A DNA stretch of 64,000 bases from Adiantum capillus-veneris (taxonomy: Eukaryota > Streptophyta > Polypodiopsida > Polypodiales > Pteridaceae): NCBI GenBank assembly GCA_014529385.2, contig CM043944.1:74583884-74647883 (forward strand), given 5' to 3'. The translations under genes and the position numbers were made by a program. Below, one piece after another: positions 24,521 through 37,135 of the stretch; the stretch's first letter is position 1, and each line of letters begins with the position of its first letter. The notes under the pieces were generated by a model, which saw nothing but the letters and a program-made list of their open reading frames with translations, ran no database searches and was not told where the DNA came from.

Positions 24521-25011
24521 AATTGGTTTGGAAGAAAAAGGAGCACTTATCTTCTCCACAAACCATAAAATCAATCAAGCAATGGCGAGCTAAGTCTCAA
24601 AAGACTCCACCACACCATACAGCACCGAGCAAACCAAGCTACCAATGGCGAGAAAAAGCTTGACAACAGTCATAGTTCTATCAAGAGCTCAAGCACTCAG
24701 TGTGCTGAAGCATCCTGATGGTACAATCAAACAGAGAGCACACAAGCTACAAGATTTTCTCTTTGGAAGACATCAGCAGAGCAAAACTCGACATCAGAAA
24801 CCCTTGAGTTTATTACTCAAGACCCAGCTCTTGCACAGCATATTGGTTTGAATTGCATTAATCTTCATGGCATGGTAGAGCCAACCATGGCTATGCATAG
24901 ACACGATTGTTCAACCCATGCACACAGTCATCCCGGAGTACGCCATCTAGGAGGGGTGGGAGGACACCAAGTACTAAGTAATCAAGAGCAATGTTTGAAG
25001 AGGGAGGAAAT
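24521..25011 (+). other. 3' non-coding end of gypsy element with polypurine tract
   Basis: Decayed coding-like sequence (24645-24851 and 24848-25033 open but without motifs). At 24999-25010 the tract AGAGGGAGGAAA directly precedes TGTTTTGATG, consistent with a polypurine tract and LTR start. Confidence 0.55.
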
Positions 25012-25775
25012 TGTTTTGATGTTAACCTTGTGATTTTTTTTGCAAAATTTCCCAATAATGTCCTTATAATTCATCATCAAGGGGAAATCCACTGATAATA
25101 TCTTCTTGATGAGTGTAAATAGTGTCTATACTATCAAAAAATCATTAAAAAATAGTCCTTTTTTGGGTATTTTTTATCATTTTTATTGATAATAAATCTT
25201 AAAATAGAAAAATCCAACAAAAAAAATTAAGCTGTATTTTTCAATGGATTTTCTTAATTACTGAATTTTCACTCTACTTTTAAGAGTATTTGTTTATTTT
25301 CTTTGATTTTTTCAAATAAACAGATAAAAAATTAATAATACATAGCAGGGAAGCTTAGATGGAAAAATGGAAGACACGATGGTGATAAAAAAGACAAGGC
25401 GGACAAGAGAAAAAAATTTCAATGAAATCAGAAGATGGAAGCGGGAAGCCTAAATTAGGCGGCGAGGCCTACTTTTGCAAAATTCTTGCAGAATGAGCTA
25501 CAGGAATCCGATCAGGGAAATTTTTGAGTCTAACATAGATTTCACGGCCTAGTAGGACTAACGGGAAAATCTGGGGAAAATTTGTTCGGGAAGTCGGGGT
25601 ATATATATCCAAAGTAGGGTAAAACCACCTCATTTCCACTTGTAGCCTTTGCAGAGAGAGATTTCGACCTCTTTCGGGGACTTTTTCGGAGTCCAGAGTT
25701 GACCATTTTTAGTGCCGTCTGAGACGAGACATGAGGGGTAAGTTGTTTACTCATCAATGATCCATTTTGTATGGC
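25012..25775 (+). repeat. Probable 3' LTR of the gypsy at 19796 (end approximate)
   Basis: Starts TGTTTTGATG after the polypurine tract. AT-rich first part, then a TATA-like GGGGTATATATATCC at 25596-25610 and a pyrimidine/CT-rich start region. The right end is uncertain (CA at 25755 or 25775). The matching 5' LTR is not in the window. Confidence 0.5.
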
Positions 25776-27077
25776 AGATAGCTAGTCTAAAGCCCTAGAA
25801 AAAACCCTAGAAATCGAGCAATGCACGAAGACCTATGACCAAAAACTGACCATAGCGGTCTGTCGGCTCGACCAAATCAGATGTGATGTGAACCATAGCA
25901 TGCCCTAACATAATAGAACCTTTCTATATCATTAATTGACCATTCGGCAAGGTTCGAGGGGGTCCCCAGTAGAAAAAGCTAGGTTTTTGACAAATGCCAG
26001 ATTTTCGATCTGACTCCACAGATAGCTTGCCTACGAGGTTCATATACAATGTATATGACTGGTTTAGTGAAATCAATCAAGCAAAGCCCTAGAAAAGCAA
26101 AAAAAGACTCGAAGGTTACAAAGCGTCAAATTCGACATACGGGGTCAAACTGAATCCAAATGAGCCAGAATTGGACAAGTTGCTTCACGACTATGTTGCG
26201 GACAATTCCAAAGCCTCAAAGTTGACTGATCAACCCAACAGGCAGTGTAGTCACAGAAAACGGTGATTTCAGAGTCGACAAAGCACAAAGTGATGCCGGC
26301 ATGACCAAAACTTGACCAAATTCAATTTAGGACTTGTTTTAGGTGTATAGAATATGTCTAGGTCAAAAGTTGTAAGTTTTGCAAAGAATTTTTCACTGTT
26401 GTAAATAATCGCGATTATTTACTTTTGCATCATTTTTTCTTGGAAATTGTATCATCACCTCACCTATCATGTGTACACACCTAATACATGCCAAAAATCA
26501 AGTATGAGCCAAAATGAGCACCTATAACTTGGAAAATTGCCAAAAAGCGCAAAGAAGTCTTTGCAAGCCAATTTTTGGGTTATGGACAACATTTCTTGAT
26601 CCAAATCACCTCATATCTCATACACAAGGTCTATACAATGCCTAGAACCAAATTGTAGCAAAAACGTCAATTTTGGTAGAAAAGTTGATAATCGCAATTA
26701 TTTACTTTCTGGCCAAAATTGGGGAGTTTTTATATTTTGCCATCATACATCCAAAGTACGTGATGTGTTAAGCCTACTAGCCAATTTGGAGTTCAAAATT
26801 TCAAAATTTCTTTATATCTACTGTTCAGAGACCTCAAGCCAAAATCTAGTACCATTTTCACCCTATGCATCCAATGAGCCAATATTTCACTCAGAGTATG
26901 TATTTGGTATATACTTCAAGCCTATGAAGCCAAGTCTGCAAAAAGTTGAAAAAAATACTCAACTGTAAATAATCACGATTATTTACTTTTGTTGCAAAAA
27001 TTGTTTTTGACTTTACAATTTTGTTCCTTGCATGTTTTTATGCATCTATGCTTGTTCATAAATTGATTTGAAGCAAA
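25776..27077. other. Non-coding region with repeated TAAATAATCGCGATTATTTA-type palindrome
   Basis: No coding frame. A 22 bp perfect palindrome (half GTAAATAATCG) is at 26401-26422; near-copies lie at 26687-26704 and 26965-26986, and a half copy at 31448. The surrounding text is loosely repeated with a period near 142 or 283 bp. It may be a retrotransposon leader or an old tandem array. Confidence 0.55.
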
Positions 27078-30000
27078 TTGGACCAAAATATTCAGCATTT
27101 CAGACTAAAGGACATTTCAAAGAAAATTCTGTCAAATGTGCTAACTTTGCACTCTATTCACGGAATAGGAGCTATGCAAGGAGCAGAGAGGTCCAAGAAG
27201 AAGCTCACCCAACATAAGAATTTGCAAGAACTACCCGCATATCAACTAGACCCCGATTCAGTCAAAGCGGCCAAGGCAGCATACCTGTCCAAAGAACAAC
27301 TAGAAGAGCATCTGACCACAGTCTTCACCGGCAGATTCAAGAGTGAAGAGGGGCATCAGGCGGGGTTGCAACTCCTACCTAAGGAAGTATATGATGTTGC
27401 TGTGAAGCCAGAGACCAAAGAAGCCAACCGCCGCAGGCTGGGACTCAGAGACTTTTACAAACAGGAGCCTTGCGGAGTGGATTTTCAGAAATCGTACGAG
27501 ATTTATCCACAATAAAGAAGATGGAACCGCACAAATATCTGACACTCAAGAAAACAAGGTCAAGGTGGTCATAACTAAAGATATAGTGGCAAAAGCACTT
27601 AGACTGCCCATAGAAGGAATGACCATGAGAGAAAGGGACAAGAAAACAGCAGGGAATTTTACCAAAGAGACCACTGTAGCTACCTTTGCACATTTGATTC
27701 ACAAACAGGTGGAAGAGCCAGCCAGATTATACCACCATCATTGTCACTTCTTGGCCCAAAGGCCGCCAAGGTACACTACGCCAAATCATGCGATTGCCAC
27801 CACATTTACACAAGTTATAAAGTCAACAACCAGGCAACCGGTGGACCACGCTCAGTATGTCCTGACCACCTTGAAGGGAACCAAGAAAGAAGGAAAAATC
27901 ACTTACTTGGGTGCGCCAGAAGTCTTGACAAGAATTGTGTACTATGCCATCGGCATGGGCGACAATCTACCACCTGCCCTTGACCAAAACACATGGATAT
28001 TGGCAACACAACCGTCTCCAAGAGATACAAGGTCAGGAAAGAGATCTTATAAATCCGATGAAGAATCAACTGACAGCTCGTTGAAAAGGCACAGCAGAAG
28101 CGAGAGCTCTGATAACAAGGAGAAGAGAGCCAGAAGAGAAGAAATGAAAAGAAAATCTTTGGTAGCCCACCAAGAAGATCCCGCACAAAAACAAGCTCGC
28201 TGTGAAAGAGAAAAACATACCTACCAGCGCAGCCAACAAGCACAAGGTAAGGACCCTAAGAAATGGGTGTCAAGCGGACTTAAAGGCCCAAGAATGAAGC
28301 ATCACACAATAGAGGTTGAAGATCTGATAGAGACTTTGGAAAAAATGTACTAAGAAGTTGAAGCCCTCAAGCTGAAAGAAGCCGAAGAAGTTGCTAGAAA
28401 ATCCAAAGAGGCAGAGGAACAGAGACGAGCTAAAGAAATGTCAAGGGAAGAAGCCCAAGGGAACAAGGCTATGAGTCTCCCCGACCCACTTCACCGCTCA
28501 CGTAACAACAAGACCATCCTATGCCAATCCCACCACCATCATTTGAGAAAGAGAAGGGAACAAGGCTATGAGTCTCCCGGACCCACTTCACCGTTCACGG
28601 AACAACAGGACCATCCTATGCCAATTCCACCACCATCATTTGAGAAAGAGAAAGCCATAGAATCTGAGTCCACCAAAGAGACATAATCTACACAAGAGGC
28701 TAACCAGCAACAACAAAAAAAAGAGAACAAAGCAGAGCCGGAATAAGAGAAATCAACAGCTATGCAAAAGCTTGAAGAGCAAAAGCCAAGTGAATCTGAA
28801 CAAGAGGCTACTGCTACACAAGACCAGCAACAACAGAAAGAAAGTGAGCCAGAGAAGGAAGTGAGTCTTGCACATGAAGATACCACACAGTCTGAGCCAG
28901 CACCCTCTACTTTCACACAACAAGAAATAGCCGAGGCATCCACAAGGCCTCATGATGACAAAGAAAAAGACCAACCCTCTACCTCCAAGCAAGAAGAACC
29001 AATAGCTACGATGTAGCAGAAAGACACACATGAGGTTGTAGGCACTTCAACCCAACTGGCAAGACAGGAGGATTGGAAGTCAAATGACGAGGTAATATTG
29101 CAAGCAAACAAATATGCAAGGCAGATTCAAGATATGACGGAGAGACTCCCTCAGCAGCACATAGCCGCAACACAAAGGCTAAAGAGCTCGAGATGGTGAT
29201 TGAGCTCTCCAAGGAGAGTTAGAAGAGAGAATGACTGTCATCACCGATCTTTAGAGGCAAGTGCAAGAGATGAAAGCCAAAGCTGAAATGCATCAGCTAG
29301 CAAGAGATTGTCAGCAGAAAGAAATGAAAGAGTTAGGTGATCTGCTCACCAAGTTATCAAATGCTTGCAAAGCAAAAAACGAACATCAGACAGAAGTTAC
29401 GAATGAAATTCTTACGACAACCCTATCAGCTGAGAAAATTCAAGTGCAGTTGGATGGTGTCAATGCCTCTTTACAATAATCTGAGCAGAGAATAAATGAT
29501 CAAGCAATCTTCTTACGGCAAATAAGAGAAAATCCAGGCGTGGCCTCGATCAAAGGGACAGATGAAGTATACAAGGCACTAGAAAAGAATAATAAGGACC
29601 TCGAGTTAGAATTAAAGCTGGAGCAATCACAGCGCAGGGACCTGGCATTGATGCGGGTCTAGAAAGAAGAAGAGCTTCTAAAAGAAATAGCTGAGCTCAA
29701 GAGAGTTAACCAGCTCCTCAGAGATGGAAAGCCGAAAACGCAGGATGAGGCATGCACTTCAGAGCCACCACAAATCGATATACCCTCGGTCTCATTTGCT
29801 AAGTTGGAGACACAGTCCACAGTAGAGCCGAGTGATGAAGAGGATTTTCAGATAAACATCACAGATGCAGACACAGTGCCTATGGTCTAGCTATCAAAAG
29901 CTGAGGAGGACGCACTAAAAGAAAAGATCACCCAAGAGGTGGATGAGCAATGGAAGCCGCGATGCATTGAAAGTTGAGAGTTCTACACTCTTTCAACCTC

Positions 30001-30849
30001 ACTCAATTCACTCCCAATCAGATCAATGTGCAATGGCATCAGCAATCCCTGCCATACCCTCTCATAAAAGTGGAACTACTATAGTTAAAAGACAGGCTCT
30101 ACAAAGACATTCAAGAAGATGGAACAGATAAAGATCACCCAAAGTGGAGGTTGATCTAGTTCAAGAATCCGTGGTATTTTATTCTGTTCACAAGAGCACC
30201 TGCAGCCCTTCAAAGAGATCCAAATTTATGTCCTATACCCAGAGTAAGGACATGGCATGAGCATGAGGCACTGACAAAGAAATAGCCAACCTAGCTGAAC
30301 TACCCTAGACTGCCAGCTCAAGAGAAAGGATAAGCAATAGAGGAATACATGGTGAAAACCCTAACGGGCACCATGTCTTTCTTCAAGAGTCTACCAGATC
30401 TCTCATGCACAATGTTAAACAAGATATGCCGAATGCTGCTCACTTGCATTGAAGTTTTTCATGAGGCAGAGCAAGCAGGAGCCCCGTGGATGTCATTCCT
30501 CAAGGGAAATAAAGGGTTATGCTATGATCTCAGTGGTCAGCCTTCCGAAGAAGTACTCTATGGCTTCTACACCCAGTGTATGTTCTTGCCATCACATAAT
30601 GTGTTGGCGTTCAAGGAAGCTTTCTACACGGGATTCTTCACCTGGCAAACGAAGATATTTGCACCAGTGATGATCAGCAACCTTACCTCAAGATTTGTAG
30701 GCTACTCAACGGTAGAGCTGAAGAATAGAGTGACCATGCAGTTTCTGCAAGTGCCAAATAAAGAAAGAAAAATCAGATACCAGAAGGCACTGAATGCGCT
30801 TAAAGATCGCCTTGCCAACCGTCAACCCAAAGATTATTTCAGCCCATAA
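27078..30849 (+). pseudogene. Long coiled-coil ORF upstream of an LTR (gypsy 3' ORF type)
   Basis: Reads mostly in one frame with a shift near 27500 and stops near 28351, 28684, 28744, 29014, 29478 and others. The N-terminal domain includes KVVITKDIVAKALRLPIEG and KITYLGAPEVLTRIVYYAIG. A basic/Ser-rich stretch, a Glu/Gln-rich low-complexity region and coiled-coil text follow (for example KNNKDLELELKLEQSQRRDL), and the C-terminal domain (30349-30849) includes SFFKSLPDLSCTMLNKICRM. The N-terminal pattern resembles the plant 'putative plant transposon protein' (Transposase_32-like) ORFs linked to Athila-type gypsy elements. A 97 bp tandem duplication (28461-28654) changes the frame. The stop is followed at once by a polypurine tract and LTR. 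Gag or 3' ORF are both possible; position favours 3' ORF. Confidence 0.6.
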
Positions 30850-30874
30850 AGCTGTGTCAAGGGACGACACAGGC

Positions 30875-30888
30875 GAGGAGGGGGGAAA
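30875..30888 (+). promoter_or_regulatory. Polypurine tract
   Basis: GAGGAGGGGGGAAA immediately before TGTTAG, 26 bases after the stop codon of the coiled-coil ORF. Confidence 0.8.
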
Positions 30889-31330
30889 TGTTAGTAGCAA
30901 GCTAACACGTATACCATTTTTTGGAGTTCTCTTAGTAAAACACTTATTATTTTGATAAATCGAGAATATTGTAACTCCTATTTTCTCAGATCAACTTTGT
31001 AATTAATGAGCTGGGGCTACAAGCTTCTAGATTGTATCAACCTGTCATTTCCCAGCTTTGGCAGAACTCCGGATTATTGGTTTTGACCACCCAAAAACCT
31101 TGGCTAAGGTATAAAAGCCAATTTTTGTAAGTTTTTGGATAATGAAATACACAGCGTGAGATAACGACGCTCACTCCTCTCCTTCTCGTGCTTCCTACTC
31201 TCTCCCTGGTTGTCACATCAGTCATGTTTGTTGCATTGCAACCGCAGGTAGGAGCTTTGCGGATTGACATAAACACATCATAGTATTCCGTAGCTTTTGG
31301 CATCGCTGACCCGTGGCCTAATTTCATCAT
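30889..31330 (+). repeat. 3' LTR following the coiled-coil ORF (end approximate)
   Basis: Starts TGTTAGTAGC. A TATA box GGTATAAAAGCC lies at 31108-31119, followed by a CT-rich stretch typical of LTR leaders (CTCCTCTCCTTCTCG). It is not similar to the LTR at 25012, so it belongs to another family. No second copy is in the window. Confidence 0.6.
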
Positions 31331-31739
31331 AACTAGGAATTTACACTTTCAAATAAAAAACTAAGCGTAGGCAAGGTATTGGGGCATCATTGCTAATCAT
31401 TTAGATGCATTCTGAGTCAAACACAACTAGGTCAAAAATCCACTGTTGTTAATAATCACGCTTTTGGAACTTGACCTAAAGTGGGATTTGAGACCATAGG
31501 CATGTGCACTTAGGTCATATAAACATGTCCTAGAAGTTGCATTACGATTGGGTGTCATCTGATGCTGTTTAACGGATGTGATTTTGTTGTCGATGAGCGA
31601 TTAGCTTTTGGTGATTTCAGTCACTTGAGTGTAGCTTGAGTTAGATGGGAGTTGTTAGTTGTTTTCTGAGAGATTGACTACCTCTTGTAGCCTCTATGCA
31701 CTAGTCGAGTCATCTTCGTCCCATGGATTGACAATTTAA
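31331..31739. other. Flanking non-coding DNA
   Basis: Contains TGTTGTTAATAATCACG at about 31444, similar to the palindromic word repeated at 26401-26986. Nothing else is recognised. Confidence 0.4.
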
Positions 31740-34700
31740 TCGTGGTTCTCTCTAATACTGCAATAAGATAGGATGGTGAGGTGAGACATTCATCCCACAA
31801 AGAGCAATGTGGCTAAGAGCCAATGGCGAGGTAGATCTCCCACAAATCCAAGAGTAATAAGAGACAATCTACCTCTCCACGCCCACAAGAGGCTAGGAAG
31901 CCTAAGCAATCACGAGATACTCCACGTGGGTCTCTCAGCACTGCTGATTTTGAGCGTGCAAAGAAACACAATTTTTGTTTTAGATGTCTTTCAGACCAAC
32001 ATAACAAGAAATATTGTCCTCTTTTGCAAGACAAAGAAAAGGCCATACACATGGTGCAACGCTGCACATTAGATTCATCTCCTAAATATTGTGTTGTAGA
32101 GGTTCTTCATATGGAAGAAAAGTACAAGTGTTGTGTGCCTACTTCAATGTGGCAACCCACCTTTGGCCCCCATGATTTTAATCGCATGCATGGCACTATT
32201 AATGGACTATAAGCATAACTCATCACTTCTTGAACTATAAGCTAGTCAAGAAATTGAAGCTTACATAGACTCCTTGCTCTCACAAGTATTTGGTGGAGCA
32301 GATGTGTGGGAATGATAAATAACTATGGGACACGGTAGTTCAAGGGGTTATTGTTCAAGATCATATGATGACCCTTGACTTCCAAGTTATGAACATGGAC
32401 CATGTTGATGTAGTTTTAGGATGGGAGTGGCTGCATGGTTTAGGAAACACATTGCACACTCTTTCTGAACACACCTCCTTAGCCTTTATGGCCAATGGTA
32501 AACATGTGCTTTTTCTTGGTGAGAAAAATATACCATCTGCACCTCTTATATGTACAGCCAAGCTTTCTATTTTGCAGAAAGCAGATTTAATAGATGAAGT
32601 CTTTTTGTGTTACTGCTTGTCTCCAAGTCTTGTGTGAATTCTCAAGAGCAAAGTGCGGTGAATTCTAGTAATGGTATGCAAAGTGCATTGAATTCTAATG
32701 GTATGAAAAGTGCAATGAGCTCTACTGATAAACAAAGTGTTAAAAAATCTAACGAGCAAAGTTCTCTCAATTTTAATTCTATAGAGCAACATGCAACTGT
32801 TGTAAAACAAACATTCCAAGAATTACAAGATTCTCCATCCTAGCATAAGTCTAGTTTACTTTCTCCTTTTGCACGGAAAAAATTGACTCACTTACTCACG
32901 GAGTATAGTGATGTGTTCTCAAGTGATTTACCACCGGGTTTACCCCCTAACGTGATGCACAGCATCGCATAAATGTCTTACAAGGCACTAAACTGGTGAG
33001 TAAAACACCTTATCGTATGAGTGCTAAAGAACCCAAGGAGGTTGAGAGTCAGTTGGCTGACTACCTCACCCGTGGTTTCATTAGACGTAGCACTTTGCCT
33101 TGGGCATCACCAATTCTATTGGTAAAAATGAAAGATAGTATTATGCGCATTTTCGTAGATTATCACGGATTAAATGCCATAACCATCAAGAACAAATATC
33201 CTTTGCCAAGAGTAGATGAGTTGTTTGATCAACTCCATGGGGCAAGATACTATGCAAAGATAGACCTTCGTTCAGGATACCACCAGGTGCGTATCCTTTT
33301 ACAAGATATCTTCAAAACTACCTTTAGAACACGGCTCGGGCATTTTGAATTTTTGGTTATGCCTTTTGGTCTAACCAATGCTCTAGCTACATTTATGACA
33401 CTCATGGATAGTGTCTTACGTCCCTATCTTGGAGTTTTCCCTCTTTTTGTGTGTGGTTTTCCTTGATGACATTCTCATTTATAGTAACAATGAAGATGAA
33501 CACATAGAACACCTACAATTAGTGTTTGAACAGCTATGAGCTCACGTGCTGTATGCTAAGCAAATGAAGTGCAATTTCTTTAAAAAAGAGATACATTACC
33601 TCAATCATGTGATCTCTTATTCTGGCATCAAGATGGACACTAACAAGGTCGCTACCATTCTTCGATGGCCACATCCCAACACGGTTGAGGAGCTTCAAAT
33701 ATTTTTAGGCATGGCTGGATGTCATCGACAATATATCCATGACTATGCCAAAATCATTGTTCCTATGACGAATCAACTAAAATCAAAAGGTAAGAACTTT
33801 CCTTGGGAAGAAGCCCAAAAACGCAGTTTCGAACAACTCAAGGTAGCTATAGCCACAGCTCCCATCCTAGCAATCGTCGACCCAATTAAGCCATTTGTGG
33901 TAGAGACTGATGCTAGCGATAAATCCATTGGTGTGGTACTTCTCTAGGAGGGAAGACCTATATCCTTTGAAAGTAAAAAGTTAGATAGAGCTCAATAGAA
34001 TTATTTTGTTTATGAGAGAGAGATCTATGCCATAATTCACGCTTTATGAAAGTGGCGACACTATTTATATGGTGCCGAGTTTGAAGTAGTTTTTGACCAT
34101 GAGAGTATCAAATGGTTTACTACTCAAACAGACTTGAAGGGCCGTAAAGCTAGATGGGCAAGAATCATTCAAGATTATGATTATAAGCTACAATATTGCA
34201 AGGGGCGATATAATGTAGTAACGGATGCACTAAGTGGGATGCCTCAAATGCTAAAGTGTGAAGTGCGCTTTTAAAAAGGGATCCCTCACACTCACATGTC
34301 TCTGAACAGCTAGATCAACATGTATCTGCACGCGTAGATAGACACTCCAACACACAAAGATCTATCCCTACTCATGAAGAGCTTAAGCGATGGAATAATC
34401 TTTCCATTGATGATGGCTACTTACTCCAGAAAGGTAGAGTATGTGTGCCAAAGGACTCAAACACTAGGCACCAAATCTTATTTGAGTGTCACGATAGTCC
34501 ATGTGTTGGTCATCCAGGTATTCGTAAGACGTATGCATTAGTTCGACAACAATTTTATTGACCGGGCTTACATCATGATGTTCAAGAGTACGTACTAAAC
34601 TTCCAACAACACCAAGTTAATAAGGTGGAGTGCCTCAAGGTAGGTGGCCTTTTACATCCTTTAGAGATTCCACAAGGTAAGTGGGAGAGTATCTCTATGT

Positions 34701-35793
34701 ATTTTGTAGTAGGATGACCTACTACAAATCATGGCCATGATTCCATTTGGGTAATTGTAGACTGTCTCACAAAGATGGGTCGATTCATTCCCACTAAGAC
34801 TACAGTTAAGACACCGAAATTAGCATGGCTATTTGTAGAGCATATATATAAACTCTACGATCTTCCAGCTAGTATCATTAGTGACAGAGATAAAAAGTTT
34901 GATAATCACTTCTAAAGAGCTATGTTCCAAAATTTTGAAACTAAACTGTGTTCCAAAATTTCGAAACTAAACTTAATCTAAGTACGGCTGATCATCCAAA
35001 AATGGATGGTCAAACAGAAAGAGTTAATCAAGTGCTAGAGGATATGCTACAAGCGTACATTAGCAAGAAGAAAACCAGTTGGGAAGACTACTCACCTATA
35101 TTGGAATTTTCTTATAATAGTTCAAAGCATATGACTACAGGGTTTAGTCCATTTTTATGCTTTTATATGGATTTCAACCTAGATCACCCGTTACAGTGGG
35201 GTTGGCTAAGGAGAAGATACAACAAGCAAAGGATTTTCTCCAAGACCATTTTGACATGCTTCGAGTTGCTCGATAGAATGTTAAGCAAGCTCAAGATCGA
35301 TATAAGAAGTACGTAGATGAGCATCGTCGTCTTGCTACTTTTGAAGAAGGAGACAAGGTTTCCTTAAAGTTTTGGAGCATTCAAAAAGTCTTAAGACGAA
35401 AAAAGTGCTAAACTTTCACCCTGCTATTGTAGACCGTTTACCATTCTCAATGTATAGGTCAAGTGGCCTATAAGTTAGCTCTCCCAGAGCACTAACCAGT
35501 TCATCCTGTTTTTCATGTTAGCCGTTTACAAAAACAGCTAGGACAGAATGATAATGTCATTGACACAAGTGTGTTAGTTGACCTTATCGAACTACCATGC
35601 ATTCCTCATGAGCTTGAAAAGATTTTGGATTCTCATGAGCTTCGTACCAGACATCATGTCAGATGACAGGTGTTGGTAAAATGGCTAGATAGACCTGAAG
35701 AAGGTTCTACATGGGCGAATGTCTCCACACTTAAGAAACATTTTCCTGTGTTTGTTTTGGAGGACGAAAATGATTCTCCAAGGGGGGAGTAAT
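31740..35793 (+). pseudogene. Chromodomain-type gypsy gag-pol, degenerate
   Basis: Order on the plus strand: gag zinc knuckle CFRCLSDQHNKKYC (about 31979); protease distal block HVDVVLGWEWLHGLG (about 32400); RT (32996-33540) with [32 protein letters not shown] and FLDDILIYS; RNase H (about 33880-34230) with VVETDASDKSIGVVL and VTDALSGM. The integrase (34380-35316) has DSIWVIVDCLTKMGRFIP, ISDRDKKF and MDGQTERVNQ. A chromodomain-like tail follows (EKILDSHELRTRHHV, QVLVKWLDRPEEGSTWANV). Many stops and shifts are present. The first integrase Asp is Tyr (SMYFVVG) and the zinc cysteines are replaced (LNFQQHQ). A 24-26 bp tandem duplication lies at 34923-34972. The tail suggests a Tekay-like chromovirus. 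Confidence 0.9.
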
Positions 35794-36000
35794 GTAAGGA
35801 CATGGGTCCTATGGGAAAGGCCACCAGCACTGCCAGACAGTGTTTACGCTAGGTGGAGGCTATAAGATAACACGGTTGGGTGCAGACTAGCACATGCATT
35901 ACTACCGCCCTTTCGCTTGCCGACCCACAATCCTTGTTGGACAAATTCAATGAAGAGGATAGGGCGAACACTAAGAGGGTACTTCTGGCATGGCAATGAA
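35780..36000 (+). repeat. Polypurine tract and 3' LTR start of chromodomain gypsy
   Basis: AAGGGGGGAGTAA (about 35779-35791) precedes TGTAAGGACATGGG, the likely LTR start at 35794. The right end is not defined; exon-like sequence begins by about 35941, so the LTR may be truncated. Confidence 0.5.
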
Positions 36001-37135
36001 CTGATCAAAATGGCTAAGACTACCAATGTCTTTGCTAGCACAACTACCATAAAAGGTAATTGTAAATTTAAAATACACATGCAATAGGTGACTACATGTT
36101 GTTTTTCTTGTTGGACATAATTTTGTCTTTGTGATGTGTTTTATAGGATGAGTTCAATGCAATGTATCGTCTTAAAATGCAAAATTTGCCAAGAACTTCT
36201 TTGTGCGGAAGGGATTGGGGATAACGGTCATTGCCAATCCAGAGAATGACGTGAAAATTTTCCAAAATTTCATTTCATTTATGGGTTGGGGCGAGGAGGA
36301 AATGACCCCTTCAAAGTGTCTGAGGTTGCACACACATGCATCAATCCTGTGGAGTAAGCATTGTTTGATTTTGAGTACACTATTTGTTTTTACATATTGT
36401 CTAAGATGTCATCCAATGAAATATTACAGGAAGTAACATTTGATCAACATATAGGCCAAGGAAAATGTCTCAATGATGGAGGTATCTATTCCAACACAAG
36501 AGACGCCATTCTCGTAGTGATTGAGAATGCACATTTACTAGTGGCATCTAGAAACGTGAGCGTAGAAACATTAGTGTACTAGATCATATTTGTTATTGCA
36601 ATATTACTAATGCTTGGAGTGCAGCTACGTATTGAGCTTGGCGGAGAAGATGGAGGACAAGAAATCCACGGTGAAGAAGCTACACGCACATGCCACACAC
36701 AATTGTGGCCTGGGGCAGTGCATGATTTTCCACAAAAGCACTTTGGCAAGGCCTTTGTGTGGTGGAAGCCAACCATATGAGCCATACACAATGCAGAGGA
36801 GTAGTCACACTTTGCATGTACTATGTGATGCTTTTTATATAGGTATTCAACCATAGAGTTTTATTAGGATGTATAATTTATATTGTGTGTTTTTGATTGA
36901 TGGAGCCGTAGTTATAATTTGCAGATAGTGATTGGGCACTCTCAAGAAGGGTTTACACAGTCCATACCTCAAGCATCCCAGTAACGTGTGAGTGGGGTCT
37001 GAGAGAGAGGAGAGTGTGATTTAGCCCAGTGATTGGATAGAGAAACTTCATGGTAAAGATATGTGGAGAGTCTATCCATGGTTCTTGAACTATGCGGATG
37101 GAAAATTCCCCAAAAACAAAGCCAAAGAATACAAT
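35941..37135 (+). pseudogene. Exon-like blocks of an unrecognised plant gene
   Basis: Several short open blocks are joined by good splice sites. About 35941-36055 (GYFWHGNELIKMAKTT) ends at a GTAAT donor; the intron runs to an AG at 36146. About 36147-36350 includes VRKGLGITVIANPENDVKIF and FMGWGEEEMTPSKC. 36430-36555 starts after an ATTACAG acceptor (TFDQHIGQGKCLNDGGIYSN) and ends at a GTGAG donor. 36625-36780 includes ELGGEDGGQEIHGEEA and FPQKHFGKAFVWWKP. About 37024-37135 (KLHGKDMWRVYPWFLNYADG) ends at GTAAGC. A Ser/Lys-rich block follows near 37240-37360. Stops and phase changes suggest decay. I do not recognise the family; a transposon-associated gene is possible. Confidence 0.4.

Noticed and set aside
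25012-31330. LTRs at 25012 and 30889 as a pair bounding one element
   Set aside because: They share neither their start sequences (TGTTTTGATG versus TGTTAGTAGC) nor TATA context, so they belong to different elements.
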